Shown piece by piece: positions 16,988-25,835 of a stretch of 64,000 nt of DNA (position 1 is its first letter; the number at the start of each line of letters is the position of its first letter). The stretch is from Candidatus Pantoea formicae (lineage in GTDB: Bacteria > Pseudomonadota > Gammaproteobacteria > Enterobacterales > Enterobacteriaceae). Below the pieces are notes generated by a model that was given only the letters and a program-made list of their open reading frames with translations, had not been told where the DNA came from and searched no databases. The DNA is taken from NCBI RefSeq assembly GCF_011752625.1, contig NZ_VWXD01000008.1:1-64000 (forward strand), given 5' to 3'. Position numbers and translations under genes: made by a program.

Positions 16988-18460
16988 TTATGCAGAGAAG
17001 GAACGGACCGTAGTGCCTTTCGGCTGGAACAGTTCGGTAATGGCCCAGACCAGCGCATCGAGGCGGTCGGGAGATTTTCTGGCCGTGGCGGGTACATACG
17101 CCAGCAGCTGGTTCTCGAGCTGGTACAGGTTGCCACGGTGGGCCACCCGGCCCTGCTCATACAGAGCGGAGATAGGTTCAGCACGGGCAAACTTGCCTTT
17201 ACTGGCATGGACGCGAATGATGCGCCCGCGAAAGCCTGCATTACGCAGCGTATCTTCGGCCATGTCACCGCCCTGATTGGTGTCAATGACTATCGCTTCA
17301 GCGTGATGCTCTTCATATGCCCGGATGGCCCGCTTTGCCCAGCCGTTAGGTGAGTACTTGCCGGAGTAGTCTGCATCCGCGGAGAAAAGCCTGTCGTTGC
17401 CGCGGCCATAGCTGCTCGCCACGACAATACCGGTTTCGTCACTCTCTTCACTGTTGGTGGCCTGCGGGTCGATGGCTACAACATTACGCGATGGCTGCAG
17501 TGCGATATCCAGCGCACGTGCGCCGGAGACCATCGCTTCAGTCCAGAGTGCCCCTTCGGCGTTGAATCGCCGCGGTCGCTGCATGTACTGCGCTTCAGCG
17601 GTGCGCCGGTGCGAAAACAGGGAGACACGGTGTGACTCGTTATGCTTGTACGGCCACAGCCAGCCGTCAGGCAGGCCATGTTCGATCGGTATCGCGTGTG
17701 AGTTTTCCGGATACTGCGCTGAATAGGCCTCGCTGTTATCAATCAGCACAGGCAGGTTCAGGTGGTGCCAGCTCTCACCACTGCCGCCCCGCAGCAGGTA
17801 GCCGCTCAGGTCGTGATAGTGAATGCGCTGCATGATAACCACGATTGGCGTGGTCTCGATGGCCAGACGGGAACGAATGGTTTCGTTGAAGCGTGTGTTG
17901 ACCCCGTCGCGGATGATTTCGCTGTAGGCGTCGTCAGGCTTTACTGCGTCATCAATAATGAGCGCGCCCTGCCAGCCAGGCTCCATATGTCCGGCACGAA
18001 AGCCGGTAACCTGGCCTGCCGCAGAGGAGGCGTAGACCCCACCGCCGTATTCGGTCCACCACATCGCTTTACTGTCGGCATCATCGCGCAGCGCCATCGG
18101 CCACATGGCCTGATAGGCAGACGACTTAACGATGCTGCGCGTGGTCGATGAGTTCAGTAACGCCAGGTTGTGGGAATACGAGAGGTGCATGAAGCGGGCG
18201 CGGCGGTTCAGCGCCAGCCCGCGGCCCATCATGTTGATGGTAGCCAGTTCAGTCTTGGTGTAGCCCGGTGGAACGTTGATGATAAGGCGCGGTATCTCGC
18301 CATCAATGACCCGGTCCAGCGTCTGCTGTATGACCTGGTGGTGTGGCGCGACTATCATCCTGCTGCCGGTGCGCTGCTTGAAGAAGTAGCGGGCGAAGTA
18401 CATCACGTCTTCTTCGCACTCTATGTGCCTTGCAGCGGTCTTGTAGTCAGCAGTCGTCAT
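16988..18460 (-). CDS. Terminase large subunit (TerL)
   Basis: The 490-residue packaging ATPase-nuclease has a Walker A-like motif (NVPPGYTKTE, about residue 65), Walker B (GALIIDDAVK, about residue 168) and a C-terminal nuclease domain with conserved Asp (VAIDPQATN; ADADYSGK; PDRLDALVWA). It cuts concatemers and drives DNA through the portal. It overlaps terS by 14 bases and is followed 12 bases later by the portal gene. Confidence 0.92.
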   Translation of the reverse strand: MTTADYKTAARHIECEEDVMYFARYFFKQRTGSRMIVAPHHQVIQQTLDRVIDGEIPRLIINVPPGYTKTELATINMMGRGLALNRRARFMHLSYSHNLALLNSSTTRSIVKSSAYQAMWPMALRDDADSKAMWWTEYGGGVYASSAAGQVTGFRAGHMEPGWQGALIIDDAVKPDDAYSEIIRDGVNTRFNETIRSRLAIETTPIVVIMQRIHYHDLSGYLLRGGSGESWHHLNLPVLIDNSEAYSAQYPENSHAIPIEHGLPDGWLWPYKHNESHRVSLFSHRRTAEAQYMQRPRRFNAEGALWTEAMVSGARALDIALQPSRNVVAIDPQATNSEESDETGIVVASSYGRGNDRLFSADADYSGKYSPNGWAKRAIRAYEEHHAEAIVIDTNQGGDMAEDTLRNAGFRGRIIRVHASKGKFARAEPISALYEQGRVAHRGNLYQLENQLLAYVPATARKSPDRLDALVWAITELFQPKGTTVRSFSA

Positions 18461-19016
18461 CCTCTAGCATTTCCCGGCGCGCCTGCCGGTATTCCTCGCG
18501 GGAGAGCAGTTTAACCTCAACCGGGCCACCGTCTTTGCCCGTCAGCGCATGAGTGGACTGTTCGCGGAAGGCCTGCACGGCGATGTGCTTACCCAGCAAC
18601 TCCAGATTCTTCACTTTGTCCGGCCACTTAATTTTTTTTAGGATGTTTTCAGTGGTGGTTTCGTCGAAATTGGTGATGGTCGTCAGCACGTCCAGACCGC
18701 TCAGAGTTGTGCGCCACACCTTAGGCCACTCGTGGACCTGTTTGAGTCCGCAATCATCCTTCAGTATGTCGAGCACATCCATCTCATCAATCTCAACCAG
18801 ACGGCGCAGCACGTAATCTGCATTTATGTCTACCCTTTCATTGCGCGCTGATTTAAGTTCAATGATGCGTTTTGCGATGTCAGGTTTTGACAGGTTCTCG
18901 GAACCGATGCGGTTAGCAGTTTTTGGGCTGTAACCTGCCCGAATAGCAGCCTGCGAGGCGTTCAGATCAAATAAGTACTCGCGACAAAACATGTCTTGTT
19001 TTTCAGTGAGTGACAT
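18447..19016 (-). CDS. Terminase small subunit (TerS)
   Basis: From MSLTEKQDMFCREYLFDLN the protein has 189 residues. The N-terminal helix-turn-helix (NASQAAIRAGYSPKTANRIG) is characteristic of terminase_2-type small subunits that bind the packaging site. The later coiled region and acidic tail (EMLEDDDC) interact with TerL. Ten codons upstream of this ATG lack support. Confidence 0.88.
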   Translation of the reverse strand: MSLTEKQDMFCREYLFDLNASQAAIRAGYSPKTANRIGSENLSKPDIAKRIIELKSARNERVDINADYVLRRLVEIDEMDVLDILKDDCGLKQVHEWPKVWRTTLSGLDVLTTITNFDETTTENILKKIKWPDKVKNLELLGKHIAVQAFREQSTHALTGKDGGPVEVKLLSREEYRQARREMLEDDDC

Positions 19017-19117
19017 CCGAAGCCTGCCGCTTTGAAAAACTTCCAAAAAATAATTTAACTTTAATCATATTTTCAGAACGTATAAAAGCACAATAACGGA
19101 CTAAGGAGTTTCGAACA

Positions 19118-19246
19118 TCAGGGTCGAGGAGGCTCCTCACTTGGAAATTCAGTGTCTGCGTCATCATCATCTTCGAGTGGCCGATCATTACCTGGGGAAA
19201 TATCGAAGGATATCTGAATTTTATAAAAAAAGGATTGTTCAAACAT
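19118..19246 (-). CDS. 42-residue acidic protein
   Basis: A strong ribosome site (GGAGGATTAA) precedes an ATG for MFEQSFFYKIQISFD followed by an acidic tail (PLEDDDDADTEFPSEEPPRP). It is placed just upstream of terS in the late operon. No family is recognised. The alternative frame at 19003-19242 lacks such a ribosome site. Confidence 0.5.
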   Translation of the reverse strand: MFEQSFFYKIQISFDISPGNDRPLEDDDDADTEFPSEEPPRP

Positions 19247-19407
19247 TTAATCCTCCACCTCTGAGTATCATAACGAAAGTATACTTACGATAACCAAGAA
19301 GAATCCTGTCAATCTTAAGCCAGAGACAGGCGTACCGAAGTTTAACTGAACCTGAATTGTCACTTCGCTAAACCAGATTTGATATAACTTTAAACAACTG
19401 CTTTTAA

Positions 19408-19725
19408 TTACCGATTCCCACTCAACCTCTTACGATAGTAAATGGCTGTATGTAGACGACTCTTTATTCTAAAATTGGCGTGATTTATCACTTTTGCCCA
19501 ACGGGGGTCGACGGTGTTACGGTTATACGCCTTAAGTGCATCCAGTAAAGTGCACCACTGACGTGCCTGGTAAGATTTGTCATCTCCCAGATTAAGTCGC
19601 ATATGCTGTATGGTAGAATCAACCTGCTTTTTTGCTTCCGAAAGACCCAGACCCAACTGATGAGCTGCGGCTGTTTTTCTTATCTCAACAACGTAAAATT
19701 CCAGATCAAATCCGTTTTCTTTCAC
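19408..19725 (-). CDS. Hypothetical protein (105 aa) in phage late region
   Basis: This basic, helical protein contains TAAAHQLGLGLSEAKKQVDS and ends in a Lys/Arg-rich tail (HTAIYYRKRLSGNR). I do not recognise it. It lies between the terminase and the lipase gene, a usual spot for phage cargo genes. Confidence 0.5.
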   Translation of the reverse strand: MKENGFDLEFYVVEIRKTAAAHQLGLGLSEAKKQVDSTIQHMRLNLGDDKSYQARQWCTLLDALKAYNRNTVDPRWAKVINHANFRIKSRLHTAIYYRKRLSGNR

Positions 19726-20054
19726 AAAGCCTACCCCTCACTGCTACTGGTTTCGAATATTAATAGCAGAAGAAATCACAAAAGAAAGCGAAGCGGTAAA
19801 TTTAAATTTAATCGATTTAAACTTAAGTGTTCAATGTACGCCTTTTGACAGAGGCATTTTACTCCCTAGGAATTAATTAGTTCAGCATTCTGCATTGACA
19901 AACTTAAACCTTAAAGAATTGATTTAACTGTAAATAACTTAAACTATTCTCTCTAATATCGGCAAGGCTCTTTTTATGAAATAATGCTGCAAGTTATGGA
20001 AGAGTTCCTTAGGCAATAAAATAATAATGTACAATTGATGCCGTGTTGTATAAC

Positions 20055-20152
20055 TTTGAGCCGCGGTTATAGCCGCAAGTAACGAATGATGCTTTGCATC
20101 GCCTCTGAAGGTGTAGTGATTTCCACTTTTAGAGGTTATTTTTTAATTCTTA
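20055..20152 (+). ncRNA. Possible small RNA ending in a hairpin terminator
   Basis: A TATAAC box (about 20048) is followed by a non-coding stretch with two hairpins. The last (CCTCTGAAGGTG...CACTTTTAGAGG) runs into TTATTTTTT. There is no open frame. The -35 element is weak, so this is only a candidate. Confidence 0.25.
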
Positions 20153-20289
20153 TAATTGATTTTTAAGTTATTTTACTAAGCGGATTTAAAAAGATTAGAC
20201 CTCGCCGTTATAATCACACCTACAAACTTTAAGTTCGCTAAGAATCCTCAGCCGCATACTGGATAAGATACCGGTTGTCATAAATTTAA

Positions 20290-20312
20290 ACGAGCCGCCA
20301 GAAGCGGCTCAT
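20290..20312 (-). terminator. Terminator of the 35-aa acidic protein gene
   Basis: On the minus strand GAGCCGCTTCTGGCGGCTC is followed by GTTTAAATTT. It stands 18 bases after the stop of the gene at 20330-20437. Confidence 0.6.
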
Positions 20313-20329
20313 TAATGCTGGCTCATAAG

Positions 20330-20437
20330 TTATGATTTACCATCATCCTGCTTGCCATCACCTTCATCAGGTAACGGTTCGTTATCGCCCGGCTTAGGGT
20401 TAACTTTATCTGGATCTGTATCTGGTTGTTCTGACAT
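20330..20437 (-). CDS. 35-residue acidic protein
   Basis: A GGAGGCAGAT ribosome site leads to MSEQPDTDPDKVNPKPGDNE and a Gly/Asp-rich end. The gene has its own terminator. Like the 42-residue protein at 19118 it is acidic and Pro-rich. The function is unknown. Confidence 0.5.
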   Translation of the reverse strand: MSEQPDTDPDKVNPKPGDNEPLPDEGDGKQDDGKS

Positions 20438-20638
20438 ATCTGCCTCCAGTCACCCCAAATGGGTAAACTTTATATTAGCTGTTACTTCGACCACCTAAGT
20501 AATTCAGAGGCAGAACTGCGAGTGCGGAGAAATATTAAACATTGTTTGTTCCAGGCGTTTGGCTTATTCCCCCTGAGTGGCGTAGCGCTGTAAACAAAGT
20601 CATGGTAGATGCCGCAACAGCTCAAATCAGCGTTTGTT

Positions 20639-22008
20639 TTAAAGGAATTCTTTTCGCACCCAGTTACAATCTGGCCTGTCCGGTTGATAATTATTCAACA
20701 CATCAAGGTTGATCGTTTTCTGCTGAAGTATAACTGTTTGCTCAACCGGCATGCATGATTTTGAATCCGATCTGATGTCGCCGTACAGGTCCAGACAACT
20801 GTTCCATGAGGCAGAAAGGTGAACGTATTCAGCAGCAATATCATCAATCAAAGACATATCGATCTCACCAGAATCTCCGCGAGAACTCCTCTTCGCCAGT
20901 TCAACAACATGACTCAGGTAAGGCATGAGATTGTCCGGAATAAGCTTTTCATACAACCTGTAATTCTGGTCGAATTTACAGCCATGCTGTTCAGCCACTT
21001 TCAACATTGCAATGAAGGCAACAAACTGCAAATGCCCCTTTACCGTACGTACATTTCTGGCGAAGCATCGCCAGCGCTCAGACCCAACATAAATGAAGGG
21101 TTCATTGAGTAGCTTCGCCATCTTTCCGTTTTTAAGCATCAGCAGTTTTTGGTTCACACGGGTTTTAGCGTAGCTAAACGGAAAATATATACTGTAAGTA
21201 CTGATATCTTTGGTTTCACGCATAACCTCAGCATATCCCCCACCAATGTCAGCGTGAGCACCAGCAATCGTAATTTCCGGGAAACTTACTTGAAGCGAGT
21301 GCAGGGCAAAGTTATAACGACACTCGTGCATAGCATTAAGCTGAAAAGCATTTCGCGCAACGTTTTTGTCCACTTTAACCTTCAGATTGCGGGTGTATAT
21401 CCTGTCATGAAACTCATGCTCGAAAACACTCTTATCAAAAAAACTCCCTACCGTATCGAATAACCCCAGGAAATTCACCACAGGCGCATCAATAAAATCA
21501 CGATCAGATTTCTTTTCCACACCTCTCAACATATTTGCCAAAGATTCATCATTTTCCGCGACGAGATTAGTAAAATGACGGGCCAGCACACCTCCCCGGC
21601 TGAATCCAAAAACATCAAATTCAATACATAAAGGCTCACTGTCATACCCGGGTGCTGACAGAAACTGCATCAATTCTTTTTCGATACGCTGAAGACACAG
21701 TTCCATCTTTGAATCCGGACCGTAACCTATCACGTCAAATAGAGCCTCATCACCCGTCAGGATGGAATAGAGATCGTCCGCCTTATTGTCCAGAGTGCCA
21801 ATACCTTCAACATAAACTTTCAAGTAGGACGACGATTCATCATCCGGGTTACAAATGCCGTAATGTTTGTTCAACCGAAAAATATTTGTGACATTAAAAG
21901 TTCATCAGGACTGAATTTTAAGGCATTGCCATTATTACCTGTGCCGTCAAAAAAGACGCCCATGCGGATAACGCGCGGATCTGCAACATTGTTCAAGGGA
22001 GAATTCAT
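20639..22008 (-). pseudogene. DUF2235 (Tle1-like) alpha/beta-hydrolase, frameshifted
   Basis: The main frame (20639-21874, 411 residues) carries the lipase nucleophile motif GFSRGG, LGLFDTVGS and the GAHADIGGGY histidine segment. All are hallmarks of DUF2235, the family of type VI phospholipase effectors of the Tle1 type. The true N-terminus, with the family signature MGVFFDGTGNNGNA, lies just upstream in another frame (start 22008) and hits a stop after IFFG. A single-base indel in a T-rich run near 21890 separates the two. Its location between phage lysis and packaging genes suggests a phage cargo gene. Confidence 0.8.
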
Positions 22009-22066
22009 TATTTTAGGACCTGACTGGATATGGAAGAGGAAGTGAAATCAGCAAACGAAAGCGCCG

Positions 22067-22414
22067 TTACTCTATACGGTTATCTTTGTGCCTTCCGTTA
22101 TTTCGGATTTTTTCACTCTCGCGGATAGCCGCTTTATCGTTGTTGCATGTCAGCAGTGACGTCAGCAGTCTTTCATTCAGGACAAGGCTGTCACCCCAGG
22201 TAAAGGGTTCAGGTATGTCAGGCACCGGACAATCTGCCAGTAACGCTGCCGGGATGGGACTTGGAGTCGTATCAACGTGCCGGATTTCGGTGCGCACGCA
22301 GCTGCTCAACTGCGTCAGGAGGCACAAGCTGAGCGGCACAGTCGTTGCTTTTAACCAGCCTCCTGATAACCACCACCCTGTGCTCACTTTCTTCCCGCTG
22401 CCTCTGATTGTCAT
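22067..22414 (-). CDS. Outer-membrane spanin (Rz1-like)
   Basis: The frame is partly embedded in the Rz gene in a different register. It has a lipobox-type LTQLSSC followed by a Pro-rich mature part (DTTPSPIPAALLADCPVPDI). This is the classic Rz1 arrangement. The exact start is uncertain (ATG at 22414 or a later GTG). It joins with the inner-membrane spanin to fuse the membranes at lysis. Confidence 0.7.
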   Translation of the reverse strand: MTIRGSGKKVSTGWWLSGGWLKATTVPLSLCLLTQLSSCVRTEIRHVDTTPSPIPAALLADCPVPDIPEPFTWGDSLVLNERLLTSLLTCNNDKAAIRESEKIRNNGRHKDNRIE

Positions 22415-22640
22415 GCTGAGTCGCTCTCGCCAGGTCATTCATGAGAAGGGTCGTTTTAATGAAGTTTCGGGCAATTGCTTCAGCAGACTTTTTTTCTGAC
22501 AGCACCTGCTCGTTTGTGTGAATAAGCTGAGTCACGGAGACATGTTGTACGGTGACGGTAATCCCCAGCGCGGCAATGATGGCCACCAGCATGAGAACCA
22601 GCAGTAGCGTGAGTTTAAAACGGCTGGTTACTGGGACCAT
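22272..22640 (-). CDS. Inner-membrane spanin (Rz-like)
   Basis: The 122-residue protein has one N-terminal membrane segment (LTLLLVLMLVAIIAALGITV) and a periplasmic coiled coil (EQVLSEKKSAEAIARNFIKT...ARATQHDNQRQREESEHR). It follows the endolysin with a short overlap, as in lambdoid lysis cassettes. Confidence 0.8.
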   Translation of the reverse strand: MVPVTSRFKLTLLLVLMLVAIIAALGITVTVQHVSVTQLIHTNEQVLSEKKSAEAIARNFIKTTLLMNDLARATQHDNQRQREESEHRVVVIRRLVKSNDCAAQLVPPDAVEQLRAHRNPAR

Positions 22641-23127
22641 CTTTCACCCCGGACAGCCAGAATTCGATCTCCCTGCGGTTAATCAGACCAGTGCGCTTTT
22701 TCCCGCCTGCGAATACCCATCGATGCAGTTCTTTCCGTGCTCCGACGTCATCCCCCGCGTTAAGCTTCTTCAGCAGGGTCGATGAGGCAAAGGCCGTGAG
22801 CCCGATGTTATAGGCAAAACTGTAAAGCGCAGCCCGCTCATACTCATGAAGCGGAACCTGCACCAGACTGTCCACCCCCTGCTGTATCTCTTTCAAATCG
22901 GTATTCAGCAGGCGGTCACAATCGGACTCGGTGTAGGTTTTTCCTTTCACGATATCTGCACCGGTATGCCCGTCACACACGGTCAGAGCGCCCGCCACAT
23001 CCCGGTAAGGGGTATAGCGGCGCCCTTCCAGCCCATTTTTTCCGCCCAGTAAGGTTGCAGCAATGGTGAACGCTCCTGCGCCGGCAATTGCCAGCAGACG
23101 TTTTCGTAAGGATGGTGAAATGGCCAT
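22615..23127 (-). CDS. SAR endolysin (lysozyme, GH24)
   Basis: This 170-residue phage-21/P1-type lysozyme has an N-terminal signal-anchor-release helix (LLAIAGAGAFTIAATLLGG). The catalytic triad follows: Glu in GLEGRRYTPY, Asp in YRDVAGALT and Thr in TVCDGHT. It cleaves peptidoglycan after release from the membrane. It is preceded by the holin by three bases. Confidence 0.92.
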   Translation of the reverse strand: MAISPSLRKRLLAIAGAGAFTIAATLLGGKNGLEGRRYTPYRDVAGALTVCDGHTGADIVKGKTYTESDCDRLLNTDLKEIQQGVDSLVQVPLHEYERAALYSFAYNIGLTAFASSTLLKKLNAGDDVGARKELHRWVFAGGKKRTGLINRREIEFWLSGVKDGPSNQPF

Positions 23128-23130
23128 GGT

Positions 23131-23352
23131 TCAGTGACTGACGTCCCTGCAGGTGCAATGGCTGGCTTTGATCTCAGCCATTGTCGCCTTACGCCGGTAA
23201 TACCAGTTGATGATGCAGGTCAGCGTGGCGATGCTGATGCCCGCCAGCACGCCCAGGGCGCTCCACTCTTCCGGACTCAGTAAGGTGAGAATGTTGTGGA
23301 CGATCGCGCCCGCAGATGCGCTGTAAGCGACACCTGTAGTCAGTTTGCTCAT
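23131..23352 (-). CDS. Phage holin (S21-like)
   Basis: The 73-residue protein has two hydrophobic segments (VAYSASAGAIVHNILTLL and ALGVLAGISIATLTCIINW) and a charged tail. This is the topology of pinholins that pair with SAR endolysins. It is the first gene of the lysis cassette. Confidence 0.85.
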   Translation of the reverse strand: MSKLTTGVAYSASAGAIVHNILTLLSPEEWSALGVLAGISIATLTCIINWYYRRKATMAEIKASHCTCRDVSH

Positions 23353-23426
23353 AAGGGTCTGCCGGAGAGAGAGGTAAGCCAGGGAAGGGAGTCATGACCC
23401 GACGTGGGGTAACGTGGTCGGGAAAT

Positions 23427-23460
23427 AAAAAAAGCCCCGACGGTGAAGTCGGGGCTTAAG
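23427..23460 (-). terminator. Hairpin upstream of the lysis cassette
   Basis: The stem AGCCCCGAC/GTCGGGGCT is bordered by a poly-A on its left, so on the minus strand it runs into seven T. It lies between Q and the holin, the position where a Q-dependent late transcript must read through a terminator. Confidence 0.7.
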
Positions 23461-23560
23461 CATTTGTTGAAGGGTAATAACCCATATTTAGAGCCATTCT
23501 ACCCCAAAAAGTGCAAAAGTAAATAGCGAGCGATAACATCGCCAGCTTGTGTATCGTGCA

Positions 23561-24262
23561 CTACTTAGTGATAACCGAAAGGTGCTTCTCCGCCCAGGCC
23601 TCTTCCCTGTAGAGTTCTGATATCAGAAACGCCAGCAACTGCTTGACGCTTTTGTTCCAGGTATCCTGTGAAATGGATTCAGTAACCTGGCACACTGCGC
23701 TGAATACCACCGCTGAAGCGATCCGCTCAAACCCATGGCCGGCACAGCGCTGGCAGTGCTGATAAACGGGCACGCCCTGCATCTGCGTTTTCAGGCGATG
23801 GACAGACTGGCCACGACCTTTGCAGTCTTTACAGGCTGCTCGCATCATTCCTTTCCCTCCGCACTTACTGCAGCGCTTACCCTTTTTCCAGCCCGTGCTG
23901 TTACAGGCATGACATGGCAGCTCTGTATCCGGGCTTCGCGCATAATCCAGAAACGCGTAGTTTGCGAGGACTCTGATAACGGCCAGGCGTTCTGAATCCA
24001 CCAGCTTTCTCAGAGCCGGATAGAAAACGGACCGGTTTAAACCAATAGCGGTGAGCAGACGCACGGTGCGCTCTTTGTCCTGATGACTGAGATTCATTTT
24101 TCCGCAGAAGGCTGAGTAGCCGAGAGGTGCGCGCCTGAGCGTCATTCCCAGTGCAGCCATGATATCTGTACCTGAAATGTCATCAGGCGAACAGGGAGAC
24201 GAAACAACAGAGGGTGAGGCTGAACGGGGACAATGGTACTTAACAACACTTCCAAGTTTCAT
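23561..24262 (-). CDS. Late antitermination protein Q-like
   Basis: The 233-residue protein has paired CxxC zinc-finger elements of DnaJ type (CHACNSTGWKKGKRCSKCGG and CKDCKGRG...CQRCAGHG), as in the phage 82/21-type Q proteins. Q loads on RNA polymerase at the late promoter and allows read-through of terminators. It sits just upstream of the hairpin at 23427 and the lysis genes. An internal start (MAALGMTLRR) is possible. Confidence 0.8.
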   Translation of the reverse strand: MKLGSVVKYHCPRSASPSVVSSPCSPDDISGTDIMAALGMTLRRAPLGYSAFCGKMNLSHQDKERTVRLLTAIGLNRSVFYPALRKLVDSERLAVIRVLANYAFLDYARSPDTELPCHACNSTGWKKGKRCSKCGGKGMMRAACKDCKGRGQSVHRLKTQMQGVPVYQHCQRCAGHGFERIASAVVFSAVCQVTESISQDTWNKSVKQLLAFLISELYREEAWAEKHLSVITK

Positions 24263-24364
24263 AGGGATGACTCTGTGCCGGTTAACCAGCCGGCACTATG
24301 AGTAAAGCCTGATTCATTTTTCTGAATGCGCGCATTCACGTTTTGCAGAGTGAAAAATGAATTT

Positions 24365-24598
24365 CTACACAAACTTCTCCTTAGGTAGTTCGTCCCTGCT
24401 CTTTCGGGTCACGCGGCACCACAGCGCAATCAGCGCTTCCCCGGTGTGGTGACGAGGACTGGCCCCTTTTTTCCATCCAATCAGGGTGGAGGCGACGACG
24501 TCCAGTTCTTCAGCGATATCCTGCAACGAGTAGCCTGACCGGCTCATGTCTGATAGGATACGAAACCAGTCGATTTTAGAGATGTTGATAATTGGCAC
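24365..24598 (-). CDS. Small phage helix-turn-helix regulator
   Basis: The 77-residue protein has a helix-turn-helix YSLQDIAEELDVVASTLIGW followed by KKGASPRHHTGEALIALW. It is typical of small regulators in enterobacterial prophages. It lies between Q and a LuxR-type gene. Confidence 0.7.
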   Translation of the reverse strand: MPIINISKIDWFRILSDMSRSGYSLQDIAEELDVVASTLIGWKKGASPRHHTGEALIALWCRVTRKSRDELPKEKFV

Positions 24599-24616
24599 GC
24601 TGCTTCCCCCTGAACT

Positions 24617-25213
24617 TCAAAGCCTGAGTAATTCTTTCAGATTTCTGACACCGAGTTTGTTGGCGCAGTTCTTGCGATGCTGGTAGAGCGTCTTGGTTGA
24701 GATGCCCATCCAGGATGAATGGCAGACGGCGTCGATGCCATTCAGAAAGCCATCTATGACAGAAAGCTCACGCATCGACATTTTGAAGCTTCCCCGAACA
24801 GAGCATTCCCGGCTCATATAATACTCCACAAGGAACGAGAGATAACTTACTGGCATTGACGCATCCAGGATATGCTCCAGCTCACAGACACGCGCTATCA
24901 GGTTTCGTTTACGTTTGTTCAGCAATTCGTGACTGTCAGTGAAGATAAGTACATTACCGTTGGTCTTTCTGAGCAGCGTTAAAAAGGTGCTGAACCAGGT
25001 CGGGAAGAAATCGTCAGTACCCAGGCAAAGAATAGCAAGACGGAACGGACCTGAATGCTGTTCAGGGATTCTTATCCATAAGTCATGATCGTTTGCTGAG
25101 TAAACAGGGACAAAATTTCGTTTCATGCATTCAGTTTCAATTAAATGAAAGAGACCATAGCGTAAAATATTATCTATGCCTATCACCACAACACATTTAT
25201 TACCACCCGCCAT
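24617..25213 (-). CDS. LuxR/RcsA-like transcriptional regulator
   Basis: The 198-residue protein has a receiver-like N-terminal half without an obvious phospho-acceptor and a C-terminal LuxR-type helix-turn-helix (MSMRELSVIDGFLNGIDAVC...GISTKTLYQHRKNCANKLGV). The pattern resembles enterobacterial auxiliary regulators such as RcsA or BglJ that pair with RcsB. Targets are unknown. It may control its own region or host surface genes. Confidence 0.75.
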   Translation of the reverse strand: MAGGNKCVVVIGIDNILRYGLFHLIETECMKRNFVPVYSANDHDLWIRIPEQHSGPFRLAILCLGTDDFFPTWFSTFLTLLRKTNGNVLIFTDSHELLNKRKRNLIARVCELEHILDASMPVSYLSFLVEYYMSRECSVRGSFKMSMRELSVIDGFLNGIDAVCHSSWMGISTKTLYQHRKNCANKLGVRNLKELLRL

Positions 25214-25835
25214 AACATTAATTCCATAACCAGATTAATCAGTTAAGTTAAGCCCTCCCTTGGGCATCCATTATTACTACTGTCTTTTCACCGAGCACTC
25301 AATGCAAACTTTACTTAAAAGAAAAGGTTACAATCAGCACTGTGCATCTAATGCGCGGCACATCTAACTAAAATGATATTTTATATCACTCAATAAGATT
25401 AACTTTCAGATTCTGATTTAGAATTTTTTCTCATTCACCTCCCCTTTACCTCACCTCTCTGAATCACAGAAAGTAAACTTAACCCGCCGCAAAATCCCGC
25501 AATACCGCTTAAAGGAACATCAGGTCTAATCGATATTTGATAATTTTTTGGAGAACCCCATTTAGCAATCATTACACAATTGGGGCATAGCAACACTGAA
25601 CGTCAAAATATGAAAGATAATTCAGGAAAATGAATTCACGCCTGCCTTAAATTTTCAGTATCTCTTGTCAGTAATGTTCACTTACCTACGCAATTTAAAA
25701 TATACACATACCATTCCATTGAGCGTTAGTTGATAAAACCCCACGGCATTAATGATATGTTATTACATAACAGTTAAGGGCGTTTTTAACAGAATTCTTC
25801 TGGTTACAAACGCGATCCACAAACAGGGAGACAGC
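25214..25835. other. AT-rich intergenic region upstream of the broken MFS gene
   Basis: There is no coding frame of note. It holds the divergent promoters of the LuxR-type gene and the MFS gene. Confidence 0.4.
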
